The notes beneath the pieces are model-generated. The model ran no database searches, was not told where the DNA came from, and saw only the letters and a list, made by a program, of their open reading frames with translations. A stretch of DNA of 64,000 bases from positions 434,001 through 498,000 of the forward strand of contig QJNS01000003.1 in assembly GCA_004154925.1 (NCBI GenBank), in the 5' to 3' direction. Both the position numbers and the translations under genes were made by a program. Positions 45,013 to 58,798 of this stretch are shown here, in pieces (the stretch's first letter is position 1; every line of letters begins with the position of its first letter). Origin of the DNA: Monosporascus cannonballus (Eukaryota > Ascomycota > Sordariomycetes > Xylariales).

Positions 45013-48000
45013 CGATTTCCTCCCTTCCCAAATCTTATCCTTAAGATTTCTTTTTTTTTTTTCGTTTAGTAAATATCCTTTTTTTTTACTTTTAATTATG
45101 TTATTTCGTATTTCTAAAATTTGTCGTATTCCCCGTTTTTTTACCGTTCGTTATGTTAACCTTATAAAAGCCTTTAACAAATTTAATTACGAAGTTATAC
45201 CTTATTTTTATTATTTTTCGAAAAACATAAAGTATAAAATAATAAAAAATGTTTTAAGGTATAAAGAATATATTAATCGGGGTCGATCCTATAATAATAC
45301 TGGTATACTTATTTTTTCCTTATAAAACATTTATCGTAAATATTAACATTTAAAACGTAAAAAAACACTTGCCGAAAAGCAATTATTAAAGTTTTAACGG
45401 CTTTACCTTAAGGCTTAATGCAAATATTAGGAAAAAATAAATAAAACTTTTTTTCGTTTTATTTGTTTACGTAAACAAAAGGTATTAATTCGTTCGAAAA
45501 ACGTTATTATGATATAATATAAATTCCAATTATTAGATAAACTAAAAAAACAAAAACGTTAAAAATAAAAGTAATTAAAGGCCGCCGTTACGGCTGCCAT
45601 ATTAGCGCAAGCCGTAATCGACTGGCCTAATATCCCGGCTATTAATTGGTCGACTGTTAATTAAAACGCGCCCGTTGTTATTGGTAAAAATTCTTTAATA
45701 GATACTAGGCGCTAATAAGAATTTTAGCGGGTTCCCAAATATTTTCAAAATCTGGATATTTTTTCCATTTAATTAAGTATTAGGTAAATCCGTTTTGTTT
45801 TCGCATATCAAATATTTTTTCCATTTCGTATACTTATTCGTCTTTTATTTCCATATCGTTTTATGCCGTATATATTTTAATCGTATTTACTGCTAATTCG
45901 AATAAGGAAACATAAAAAATTAGATAAAGTTTAACTTTTAGTAAAAGTTCCAATTAATAATTATTTTTTAAGATTTTCTTAGCGATTTTATATAAACCGA
46001 TATATTTAAAATTAAGTTTTTTGTTGGATTTGTTAATTTAAATATTTTTTATAACAAAGAAAATTATTTTCCCCTTTTTGAAAGTTAATCCTTTTAACCT
46101 TTTTTAATTATAATATTTATTTATTTAATTTCGTACGAATTCCAATTTTATTTTTATTTCTTAATGTAATTATCGTAAGTATTTTAACGTAAGAATTATT
46201 TTAATATTAATTAAACCGTTATTACGTATTTTTTTATAAATTTCTGAAATAAAACCAAAATTTATATTTGTAAATATTATCTTAATATTTTCGTAATAAT
46301 TAATATTATAAGTTAATTATGTAATCGGTAATTTCTTAACTTAATTATTTTATTCCTAATTAATATTATATCGTAAATAAATTTCCAAAATTTAATTTAT
46401 TCGCTTTATTTATTTATCCGTTAATAATTTAAGCCGATTTATATTATAAAGCCTTATCAAAATTTTGATATAAATATCGATCTTTTATTTAATATAATTT
46501 CCATAAGTAATCCGTATATGCTAGAAATATATATGCCAATTATTCGACGTTTATATCCTTATAATATAATAAAAAATAAGAAAATTTCGTAAATCGATCG
46601 ATAATTATAAAGATATTATCGTAATGTATTCCCGTAACTAAGTTTTCTGATATAAGAAATTTGGTAATAAAATCGAATATAACTAAATACGATAGTTATT
46701 TTGTAATTAATAATAACTGTAATTTTTTATATAGCTTGTATCGTCGAGCTTTTGCTTTGGTCCAAATATCGTATTACCGTATAATTTTTTATATTATTAA
46801 TTTTATTTTAAGAAAAGAATATATGCATTAAAACTTTTCTAAGGTTTTATAAATCCTTAAATATCCATATAACTAATGTTCGTATATCTTTCGTACTAAA
46901 TCTTTTTAATATTTCTTTGGAACTTATATTTTATTCGTTTTTTGGTTTTTTAAAAGATTATCGTTATATTATTAAATTTTCTGATATATATTGCTAGGTA
47001 CTGCCCGAATTATCGCAATCTGTCGTAAATATAAATATTTTTTATAATAATATCAAAAATTATCTGGTTAATTTTAATTAATTTATTTTCGAAATTTGGT
47101 TATTTATTCAAAATATTTGCTTTACCGTTTTTTAATTTTTTTATGGATAATAACGAAATCGAAATTCGCCAATTTTTCCGTATATCTTAATTATCGTCTT
47201 ATAAATTTCCTAATCGTGGTAAATTAAGTAAATTTTAATAATCCGTATAAACTTTAACCTGGTATAAATTTCCTTTTAGGAAATGCCTAAATTCCCAAAA
47301 TGCCATAATAATAACGATAAATTCTTTATTTAGAATACCGTAATTAAATTCGGCTTTTTTTAATTTGTACGAAAAAAATGTAATAAGGTGCAATTTGCCT
47401 TAATTATTTCGTTATCTGATTATTACGCCTAACGCGTAATCCGAAATATCGGTTTTTAACTTAACGAGGCGGCTTAAATCGTACATAATTAGTATTAACT
47501 CGTTAATAATCGCATCCTTAATAGTTTAAAATACTTTTTCCGGATTTGGCGTTTATTTAAAATTTTTTTTCGTAAGATTAATTAAGGGTATAATTATTTT
47601 ACTAAAGTTTCGAATAAATTTCCTGTAATAAATTACGAATTTAAAGAATATTTATATCATTTTAATTATCGTTAACGTTTATTATTTTGTAATTATAATA
47701 ATTTTCTTGGGGTTTATCTTACTATATCTTAAGGTAATAATATATTTCAAATATTCCATTTTTTATATAAAAAATTAATTTTTTTCTACATTAATAAATA
47801 ACCTTGCGTTTTATAAAACTTAAAGAACTTTATAAACGTATTTTGCGTATATTTTTTCCGGTTTTAAAAAAATGAAAATATTGTGGAAATAATAAATAAC
47901 GAAAATATCGAAATATTTTCGTAATACGTAATTAATTATTCGTTAAAAAATTGTTAATACGTTTATAAGCTTTATTAATATAACCAAATATTCAAATAAT

Positions 48001-50981
48001 TTGTCTTCTGTTTTAAAAATTATTTTTTATTCGTATTTTTCTTTAATCTTAATAAGGTTATATTTATTTTTAAAATCGAATGCTATAAATTATTTAGTTC
48101 CGTAAAATCGGTTTTTTATTTCTGTAATCAAAAATAATATTATTTAATTTTTAATAATAACATTATTTAATTATCGATAATTAATTATAAATTACAATTT
48201 TCCGTTTTTTTTGGGTACGAAAAATATTAAATATTTCGCTAATAATTTCGATGGTCGAATTTATATTTTTTGTAACCGATTTTCTAAATAGTTTTTAAAA
48301 ATACGTAATTCGTTTCCGTTAAAATTATAAATGAGATAAAACTTTATTAAAAGTTTTTCCTTAAGAATTATTTTATGATCTTATTCGTTATATTCTAATA
48401 ATTTCGTATTAAACTTTTTTAAAAAGTTACTTATATTTGTAATATTAAAATAATATATTAATTAAATTTTTTAATTCTTTAAATTATTATTCTTATTATT
48501 TTAAATTATTATTTAATTATTTTAATTTCGTTTTAATGATAATAATAATATATCATATTTTTTAATACTTATTTTGTTTTGTATTTTGTTTTTTTAAATA
48601 TTAAGGTATTTATCGTTTCCTTATGCCTATATTCGTTATTATTATCGATCGAATATTAAGATCTTAATTATTTATTTATTTATTTATTAATAAAAAATAA
48701 AGCGAATTTTACCTAATTAATTTTGCCGTTAATCAAAATTCCGTATTAACGTATTCATAATAATCCTAAGATGATATTATAATTCCCGAATAAAACGATA
48801 TCAAAATTAATTATTTAATATCGTTTTTTAATAAAAATCTCGAAACAATTAATTTTGCGTATAATTTTTCTGTTATTATAAACCAATTCCTAACTTTCAG
48901 TATTTATCGTTATATAAGGTTTTAATTTGTATCTTTATGGCAGTTTAAGCTTATTAACCATATCTGGTATAATATAATTTCCGCCTAGAGCCCCGCAATC
49001 CACTATTGCAATATATTAATACGTTCCGATTCGTATTTTTAAGGTAATAAGGTTATTAACGTTTTTTATCGTCGCGTTTAAAGCTTTTCTTAGGAATTCT
49101 CCTTAATTCCTTTGAGTTTCGTTATCCTGTAACTTTTTTTATAAATAACTTTTTTCTTTTAATTCCTGTTCGAATCTATTAAACCTTACTTATATTTTTT
49201 CGTTTAACGCATTAAGCTATTATATCTATCGTTATTATTAACGTATTGTTCCTTCGAATCATATTAATTGTTCCTAATTTTCTTATAGTTTTTCTCCTTA
49301 TCGAATAAATTATTTTTTTATATTTGTAACTATATCCTATTATACATTATTTTAGCTATTATTTTTAAAATTTCTTATAAATTAACGTATTTTTTCTTTT
49401 ATAACCTTTTTTTTTATAAAGGTTGGCCGTAAATATTAATTCGAAATAAAGGTCCGTAATAATTTTTTGATAATGCTTTTTTACCGTACGTTAAATTAAC
49501 TTTTTTTCCGTTTAATAATTATACCATTTATAATAATAAAAGGAGTTTTCTTACGGGCATTATTTTCCTTTTGGCTAATTTTTTACTTCGGCCAACTGCT
49601 GGACGTTTTTTAGGGTTATAATTCGAAAATATCAATATTATTACTTATTATTTTTATTATATCCGGTACGGTTTAAAAAATCGAATCCCTTATAATATAT
49701 TCGGGTAATTTATACGTAAATATATTATTTCCATTTTTCGTAATTAAGATATTTTCGTCGTCGAGAATGTATGGCGTATATTTTGCCATATTAATCGGAT
49801 ATTCCGGGGCAAAGTTTTTTTGTTTAATCCCGGTATTCGTATAACTATCTTTATAGCGCTTTTTGTTATATTCGTAATACTTATTAAGCCAGCTTTTTGG
49901 CTTTTCGTATTTTTCGTCGAATTTCTTATTATAATAATCCTTATTGGACTTTTTGCTTAAGGCCTAATACGTATTTAGCTTAGATTATGTTAATAACTTT
50001 ACTATCGTTTCCTTAGTTATTCCTGGATTATCTTTCCGGTATAGGGGTCCAGTTATTTTATTATGGCTTTTTGGGTTTTTTATATTTATAGGCCTTGTAT
50101 CTTATTTTGCTATAATTAAAGCACTTAATTTAATTCCAATTTTGTTTATGGGTAACGCCAAATTCCATAAATCCTAGCGCCGTTCCATAAAAAGTAAAAA
50201 ATACGATTCGTTTTTTCCTTTAATTAAACTTATATCCCGAACGTAAGGCGTATTATCTTTTTTTCTTCTATCGTTTTTTAAATTATCAATTATTAATCTT
50301 AATTACTTTTACCATATACCAATTTAAGGCAATTAATCGTTTAATCCAAATAATCTTATTTTTCATATTATCTTTTAACCTTTTATAAAACATATCAATA
50401 AAAATATCGGCTTCGTTATCTCCCCATCCGGCCTTAACCACAAAACTCTTAAAAATTACGGCATACTTAAATATAAATCCTTTTTATCGGAATTATAAAA
50501 GTTATTAAACCGTTAATCGTTTTTTATCCGGATTACCGAAATTATCGCATATTTTGTTTTCGAAATTGGTATAAATTAAAAAAATCTTATTAATAAAATC
50601 TTCCTTATTTATTTTTTCTATTTTTAGGAAATATCTTATAATAGGCTTAAATTAATTAACCGTATTTCCTATCCGGCATACTTTTATTATTAAAATTATA
50701 TTCGTTAAATTACTAAAATCTAAGAAACGAAAATATATTCGTACCTAAATTAAAAAAGTTTAAAGGTTACCCTTTCCATCGTAAGGTTCTGATTTCTTTG
50801 GCTTCATACAGGTAAAAAAAGGTTAGGCAAACGTAACCCTAAATTATCGAACTTCTTTTTCCAACTCCCGATTTCAAATTTAAAACTGCTAAATAAGGGT
50901 TTCCTAAATGCTAATCGATATTTTAACAACATTAAATATTGCTTAGAATCTGACGGTATTATTAAACAAAAACTTATGACG

Positions 50982-51366
50982 TATAACGGCTAAACGATTT
51001 AACCAATTATTAAACCTTAAGTCGACGGGTTTATATTAGCAAAAATATCGTAGGAATCTAAGCAATAAATACAGTAACGTATTACGTTTCTTAATACCGG
51101 ATATATTTTATTGCAAATAATTAATATTAATAAATATTATAAACTAAAATTATGTAAATTATGGAATTAATAAACGTATATGTCCTTCTTTTTCTTAACT
51201 TAATTATTCGTAATTATGCCGTTAATAGTAATTACGATCACTTAGGATCACTTTTAATCATTAATGATTACTAGCTTAGCAATGATCACCGTCACGTAAC
51301 TCAGTAGGTGGCCCGTATGCTCCTGCCTAACCATTTCTTGAGACCGGAGCTTGTCGGGTCGTAACA
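50982..51366 (-). repeat. TE4 LTR, right copy (5' LTR)
   Basis: It begins TATAACGGC (decayed) and ends GGGTCGTAACA, keeping the CA end. Same length as the left copy. Confidence 0.92.
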
Positions 51367-51371
51367 TAACA

Positions 51372-51937
51372 GCTTTTCGTTATTAAGTAATACTAAAGAT
51401 ATATTAATACTTTCTAGGCTTCTTGCAGCCTTAAAGCAACGTTTTAAAAATTTAATATTTTGATAAATTGCTGATGTTGCTATGGCTTTAAGAGTTTTGT
51501 AAGCCCGTTAGTTATTATGGCGTTAATAGGCGTCTACTTGATTTTTAGCCTTCCTATTAAGTAAATTTTGCAACACTAATAAATATAGATATTAACGTAT
51601 TTTAGCTTCGTAATTAAACGTATAGTTTTTTTTAGTAACCAATCATATCGTCTATTTATTATCCACTTGGATAACTAGGTCCTTTTTTACCTTTAGATCA
51701 ATAACTTTAAATAGCCTTAGTATAAAAAAGGCTTCCTTAACGGTTTGCGACAAGGCTAATAGCTTAACTTCCGTACTTAAGGTAATAACTATATTCTGCT
51801 TATTAACCTTCCATGCGATAGGATTACCGAAAAGCGACAGTACGAATCCCTAAGAATTTTTTCCGGTCAGGGTTATCCGTAAAAGAAATATCGTTCGCGC
51901 ATAGAAACGATCATACGTTAGGATCCTTATTACCTCC
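51372..51937 (-). mobile_element. TE6, Ty1/copia, RNase H end
   Basis: The minus strand reads (about 51905-51690) through ANDISFTDNPDRKKFLG, then AF.*SYRMEG**AEYSYYL and ISLVANR*GSLFYTKAI. These match the copia RNase H core (DASFADN.DRKS.QGY, GWRASKQ.TV, STEAELLAL, KEA.F..RL) with stops and shifts. It is the 3' part of an element split by TE5 (right) and TE4 (left); its LTR is at 44527-44627. Confidence 0.8.
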
Positions 51938-52360
51938 TGTTATAACCCAACTAAGGGAGGGTCTCGGAAACGGTCACTTGGTAACCGAAACAGGACCCAA
52001 GTGGGTCGAAATCACGTGACATGGATCCGAAGTGATCCAAGAGATCTAACGAGATCCATACAATTATCCGATATGGATCCGGAGTGATCCAAGGGATCTA
52101 ACGAGATCTATGCAATTATCCGATATAGATTCGGAGTGATCTAAAAAATCCAACGGGATCCAGGAAAAGAAATATATGTTTATTATTTCCATAATTTAGA
52201 TACTTTCAGCTTATAATAACAATTCGTTGCCCAAAACGCTTTTGATATTACAAAACGTAATATATTATTATATCCATTATTTCAAATCTTATAATATTTT
52301 TATTATTATAAACTGAGTTAATTAAAAATTAATAATTAATTAAATTTTTTAGCCGTTATA
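51938..52360 (+). repeat. TE5 5' LTR with 2.8 copies of a 52-bp repeat
   Basis: This is 423 bp, TGTTATAACCC..GCCGTTATA. Inside are units at 52021-52072, 52073-52124 and a partial one to about 52165, each beginning AT[G/A]GAT.CG.AGTGATC and ending AATTATCCGAT. The 3' LTR has one unit fewer. Confidence 0.92.
52021..52165 (+). repeat. 52-bp tandem repeat inside TE5 5' LTR
   Basis: Two full units and one partial unit; neighbouring units differ by a few transitions. BamHI-like GGATCC and GATC words recur in each. Confidence 0.9.
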
Positions 52361-55300
52361 CGTTATAAGTTTTTGTTTAATAGTATCGTCAAATTCTGAG
52401 CAATATCGCCGACATTATATTTACCAGCAAACAGCTCGAATAGCCCATTTACCAGGTGTTTGATAATTCGAATACTGGAATGGAATTCGAGAAGAAAAAA
52501 GAAAAACATTACCTTTTTCGCAAAGAAGTTTTTCGACGTCTGGACGCTATAAACGAATATATCGATTAACTTAAGAAAAATAATAATAACCTTATAATAT
52601 CTTTTTAAGCCGTTTATAAAAGGTTTAAGAAAAAAAGAAAACCTTCGAAATTAAAAAACCTTTTTTAACAAATCAAGTTATTTAGCTAAATTCTATTAAG
52701 GAATTAAAAAAGGGTTTTAAATTTTTTAAGCCAAAAATTTATAATAAAACTTTGATTAAATTATAAATATTTTTAAATTAATACTAAATATATTTTAGAT
52801 ATTTTCTTATTCGACTTATTACGTTTATTATACGAATAAAATTCGTAATCGGACGATTTATCGGAAATAGAGCAATTTAAACCGAACGTATTATAAAAAA
52901 ATATATTATTTTATTAATCAAAAATCCAAATTTAAAAAGATTCAAATTTATAATAATTATAATTAATTAAAAAAATATTAACGAAATTTTTCGAAATAAT
53001 AAATAAAAAATAAAAATCGAAATATAAATTTAATAATTATAATAAAAATATTAATATCTAATTACGGCAATATAATGATTTAATTAACCTTTAAGCTAAA
53101 TGCAGGATAAAAAATATTAATAAATAAATTTTTCGACGGCTTTAAAAAATATAAACGGAATTTTTCAAACTTAATCGACTTAATTATTTATTATATTATA
53201 TCGTTATGGCAATTAAGATCAACAATAGACAATACGCTTAATATATTAAAGATATTAAAGGAAAAAATAATAACAAACCCTGATATACGGTTAATATTAA
53301 CATTTGTTAACATAATAACATTTTTTATAGCATAAAATAAGAATTTATGAAATTAGGAGCTATTTCTAAAAAAAATTTAAAATTAAACTAAATGTTTTAA
53401 TGGTAACAAAATAAGGCATAAATTGATATAATATAAAGCATTTAAAAAGCCCGTTAAGATAATTAGAAATCCGTATCTAAGGGACAATCTAGAGAAAATC
53501 AGAAAAATGGAAGTAAACCTATTAATATAATTCGGCCTAAGTACGTACCAGGTCCCCTATGGCAAAAAAATCCAATAAGAGTTATCACGATAAGAAATTC
53601 GACGAAAGATGCGAAAAGCCAGGAAGCTGGTTTAACAGGTATCGCAAGTATAATAAGAAATATTATAAGAATAATTACGCGAATACTAGAATTGGACAGA
53701 AAAAATTTATCTCGGAACACCTAATCGATACGGCAGAATATATGTTATATATTATCGACGATAAGAATACCCTAATTACGAAAAATAAAAATAGTATATT
53801 TATGGAAATATTACGTATATGTATTATGAGGGATTCGATTTTCCAAACCGAATCGGAAATAACAAAAACGATAAATAATAATATCGATATTCTCTATTTA
53901 TAGTCTCAGAAAATATTTAACAATTGGCCGAAACGGAAAATTAGCCCGACAAAAAGTAATATCTATAAAAAACCCTTTTTATTATTATAGGTAATATAAT
54001 TACTAAATAAAAAAGGAATTAATTTAGCATATAATAAAAATATTGGTAAATATTATTATTAATGTTTATTTTCAGTTAATATTTATTATAAACCTTTACG
54101 AAAAGAAAGTTATTAAATAATATGTTAATTTATAAACGAGCTTTAAAACGATAATTAATATAACGCATAATAAGAAGTAATCGAAATTATAAAAAATAAG
54201 ATATTTAATAAAAAGAAACGCTATAATAACATTAAAAGTAATTAATATAATTCAAAGGAACAGTACGTCGCCAATAACGATAAATAAAAATAAGGTTTAA
54301 CAAATTCGAAAACAAATTAAAAAAAGATTACTTATAAAAAAACTACAGAATAACGAAACCTAAAAGAATTAAAGAAAACTTCCAAAAAAGGATTTAAATG
54401 CGACGATAGGAGCCGTTTATAACTTTATTGCTTTGGACTTACGAATCGAAATGCATTAATATATTATAATAATAAATTATAGAATTTTAGGCTAAAATTG
54501 TATTATATCGGATATAATTAATAAGTTTAAATTATTATAAAAATATATGTTAAATTTTTATATAACGATAAATATCGAAAATTAAGAATTCGTTTACGAT
54601 AACGAGAAATGCATATGTAAAATTAATTACCTTAACACTTTTATTTAAGGACAATATTAAATAATTAATTTTTATATCGTTTTATTAAAAAATTACAATA
54701 TGATCTTTCGATTATTATGGATACCCCAGTAGAGAATTTTGATTAATAAAAGAATTAATTATATAAGGTTCGCCTTATACCTTAGTAACGGATAAAAAAA
54801 GAATTAAAATCTTAATATTCGATCGAAAATGGCGACTAATATAAACATAAGAATACCATAAAAAATTATTACTTAAAGGGATAAAATATAAAAAAGAAAA
54901 TAAATATTAAAGAAAAATGCGACATAACGTTATTATTATTAAAACGAAATTTAAGCAAATAAATAAAAATTTAAAATAATAATTTCGAAAGTTAAAGAAT
55001 TTAATTAATATACTATAATAATATTATAAATACGAACAACCTTTTAGGAAAAGGTTCGATATGAAATTATCAAAATATAACGAATAAAATTATAAAATAA
55101 TCCTTAAAGAAAGATTTTTGACGAAAATTTACCTTATTTACAATTTTAATAAAAACAAATTACGTACTTTCAAAAAATACCAGAAAAATCGGCTATAAAA
55201 AGAATAAATTTAATTTTCGAAATTACCGATAAAATATCTTATATTTTTCGTACCAAGAAAGAACGAAAACTTATAACTTATAGTTAATTATCGATAACTA

Positions 55301-58300
55301 AACGATATTATTATTAAAAATAAAATATTATTGTTTTTGATTACAGAAAAGAAAACCGATTTTACGAAACCAAATAATTTATAATATTCGATGTTAAAGA
55401 TAAATATAATTTTATCAAAATTAAAAAAGGATGCAAATAAATAATAGCATTTAGGACAAAATACGGATTATTCAAATTCTGAATTACGTTAATAAGAATT
55501 ACGAACGTACTAGTAATTGTCTAGCGAATAATAAATTATAGATTACGAAAATACCTCGGTATTTTCGTCATTTGTTATTCCGACGATATTTTTGTGTTTT
55601 TAAAAATAAAAAAAACATATATAAAATATGATTATAAAATGTTTTAACTTTTATAAAACATAAAGGTATTTATTAATGCAGAAGAAATTTAATTTTACTT
55701 ATAAGAAATAAATTATCTAGGATTTATTATTATCTTAATATATATTAAAATAAATCTTAAAAAAATCGTTATAATTACAAAATAATAAACGTTAATTAGG
55801 GTTAAAAAGGTATAGCTATTTTTTAGATTTGTTAATTACTATAGAGAATTTATTAGAAATTTTAGCAAAATAAATATATTTTTAACGAACTTTACGAAAA
55901 AAACAAAATGTTTTAAGATATTAAAAATATAATTATTAACGAGTTAATATTTATTACATATAATTTAAACTGCCCCGTGAAATTAAAAACCGATATTTTG
56001 AATTATAAGTTAACCGTAATAATCGGATAACGAAATAATTAAGGCAAATTATATCTTATTATATTTTTTTCGTAGAAATTAGAAAGAACCGAACTTAATT
56101 ACGGCTTTACAGATAAAGAATTTATAGTTATTAATATGGCATTTCGAAAATTTAAATATTTCTTAAGGGGAAATTTGTATTAAGTTAAAGTTTATACGGA
56201 TTATTAAAATTTTACTCGTTTTATAATAATTAGGGAACTTATAAAATAATAATTTCGTTATACGAAAAAGTTGGCGAATTTCGATTTTGTTATTATCTAT
56301 AAGAAAAGCTTAGAAAATAATAAAGCAAACGCCTTAAGTAAGCGACCAAATTTTAAAAAGAAATTGGTTAAAGTTAGCCTTATAATTGTCGATATTATTA
56401 AAAAGAATATTTACGCCTGTAACGAATTGCGACAATTCGAGTAATATCTTTTGATATGCATTAAAAGATTTAATAATATAACGACGGTTTTTTAAAAAAT
56501 TAAAAAACGAACAAAATACAACTTTTTTAAAAATATTAAAAATATTTAATAGGAAATATATACAAATATCCGTTATATAAATATCTAAAGATTTATAAAA
56601 CCTTAAAACGATTTCTATATATATATTCCTTTCCTAAAATAGAATTAATAACACAAAAAATTATGTAGTAATACGATATTTGCGTTAAAACAAAAGCTCG
56701 ACGACATAAGCTATATAAAGAATTACAACTATTATTAATTGCGGAACGACCATAATATTTAGTTATATTCTATTTTATTACCAAACTTTTTATGTTAAAA
56801 AATCCAGTTATAGGAATATATTACGATAATATTTTCGTAATTGTAAATCCATTTATAAAAACGTTTTAGTTCTTACTATATTACGAAAATCCGGACGCCG
56901 AATAAATATCTTATATTTTCTTTAGATGTATTTTTAACATATACGGATTATTAAAGGAAATTAATTTAAATAAGAAATTAATATTTGTATTTAAATTTTG
57001 ACCAGGCCTTATAATATAAATCGACTTAAATTACAAATTATTTAACGTATTTAAACTTTAAACGGATAAATAAATAAAATAAACGAACCAAACTTTAAAG
57101 ATTTATTTATAATATTCTATTAATTACGGATAAAATAAGTGGATTAAAAAGTTACTTATTACTTAAATAACTTAGAATATCAATTATTACGAAAGTATTA
57201 AAATAATATTAGCAAACGCGAATTTTGATTTTATTTTAAGAGTTTACAAAAAAGTATGCGAGAACGGTTCACTTAATATCAAAGTAATTTTTATATTAAA
57301 ATAGTTAGGATAGTTATAGCAAAAATAAAAACAGAACTAACATTCGTACAAAATTAAATAAGCAAGTATTATAATTAGAAAAGGTTAAAAAATTAATTTT
57401 CGAAAAATGAGTAATGGTTTTTCTTATTACCAAAAATATTTAAATAAAACGACCCAGCAAAAAAAATGATTTTAAATATATCGATTTATATAAAATCGCC
57501 AAAAAATCTTAAAAAGTACTTACCGATTAGAACTTTTATTAAATGTTAAATTTTATTTAATTTTTTATATTTCCTTATTTCAATTAATAACAAATATAAA
57601 TAAGGTACATACGGTATAAAACGATATAAAAGTAATAAACGAATAATTATATAAAGTAAAAAAAATATTCAATATACGAAAGCAAAACGGATTTACTCAA
57701 TACCGAATAAAGTAAAAAAAGTACCCGGATTCCGAAAATATTTAGGAACCCGCCAAGAACCTTATTAGCGCCTAGCATCTGTTAAAGAATTTTCACCAAT
57801 AACAGCGGAACCACCGGAAATAATCGCGTCCTAATTTACGTCCACAATAAAATCTGAAAAATAAAATTATTTAGGACATGCGGCGCGAAGCTCAGTTTCC
57901 AAAGGTTCGCGCTCTGCCTCTAGGTAATCGGCTTTTTCTTATTTTTTCAACTTATTCAAAGATTAAAGATTTCGATTAACTATTTCTATATTCTTTTTGC
58001 AAAGAAAATCTTGTTAAATACAAAGATATTTTAAACGAAATATTATTAATAAATTTTAATAAATATTACCAAAATAGTAACGGGCAAAAGATTTTTCTAA
58101 TATTAAACGTTTTATTTTCTTATTAATATTATTTTAAGATAAAACAAAATACGAAAACCGTTATAATAACGTTTTTTCAGGATATATTATTAATAACGTA
58201 TTAAATTATCCGATATAATGCATAAATTACTATCGCAAAAACAGAATATATAAAATATAAATTCAAAACCGATATTAAAAATAAAACGAATTAAGGGTTT

Positions 58301-58422
58301 GTATTCTTTTTTTTGGTTAATATGTATGCAGTTCTTAATAATTCGGTTAAATATAATAACGGATAAGGAAAAAGCTTAATAAGAAAATTCTTAAGGACAA
58401 GGTTTGAGAAAAAAGAAGATCG

Positions 58423-58793
58423 TGTTATAACTCAATTAAGGGAGGGTCTCGGAAACGGTCATTTGGTAACCGAAATAGGATTTAAATAAGTCGAAATCAC
58501 ATAACATAGATCTGCAATTATCCAAAGGATCTAACAGGATCTATGCAGTTATCCGATATAGATCTGAAATAATTTAAAGAATTTAACGAAATCCAGAAAA
58601 AGATATATACGTTTATTATTTCCATAATTTAGATAATTTCAGCTTGCAATAACAATTCGTTACCTAAGACGCCCTTGGTATTACAAGACATAACACGTTA
58701 TTACATCCATTTTTCAGAATCCTACGATACTTCTACTAATATAAACTCGTACGATTAAGGTTTAATAATTAGTTAAACCCTTTAGCCGTTATA
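58423..58793 (+). repeat. TE5 3' LTR
   Basis: This is 371 bp, exactly 52 bp shorter than the 5' LTR, which is one tandem unit. It starts TGTTATAACTC and ends GCCGTTATA. Confidence 0.92.
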
Positions 58794-58798
58794 TCTCC

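Larger units (their letters stand above)
44628..51366 (-). mobile_element. TE4, Ty3/gypsy chromovirus, sister of TE3
   Basis: This is 6739 bp with LTRs 44628-45012 and 50982-51366 (385 bp each) and a perfect target duplication TAACA (44623-44627, 51367-51371). It aligns along its length with TE3 and has the empty TE2 site. On the minus strand: zinc knuckle CFNYSKIRYK near 50130-50105, an RT relic in which the YLDD position reads YFHN (about 47910-47885), and a chromodomain region near 45840-45690. A purine-rich GGGAAGGGAGGAAA sits beside the left LTR. It is more decayed than TE3. Confidence 0.93.
51938..58793 (+). mobile_element. TE5, Ty3/gypsy chromovirus, plus orientation
   Basis: This is 6.86 kb with LTRs 51938-52360 and 58423-58793 and target duplication CCTCC (51933-51937) versus TCTCC (58794-58798), one C-to-T change. 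On the plus strand: gag zinc-knuckle relic CFNGNKIRHK (about 53393), RT FVICYSDDIFVF (YSDD at 55576-55587, the aspartates kept), and chromodomain KKIFNIRKQNGFTQYRIK*KKYPDSEN (about 57655-57740). The polypurine tract GAGAAAAAAGAAGA precedes the 3' LTR. Leader and pol resemble TE3/TE4, but the LTR is largely different. Many stops. Confidence 0.93.

Noticed and set aside
52021..52165. Possible CRISPR-like or satellite array
   Set aside because: The units are directly adjacent, have no spacers and lie inside an LTR; this is an ordinary tandem repeat.
53559..53903. 114-aa plus-strand ORF
   Set aside because: It falls in the TE5 gag/protease region and is a surviving open piece of a decayed polyprotein, not a host gene.
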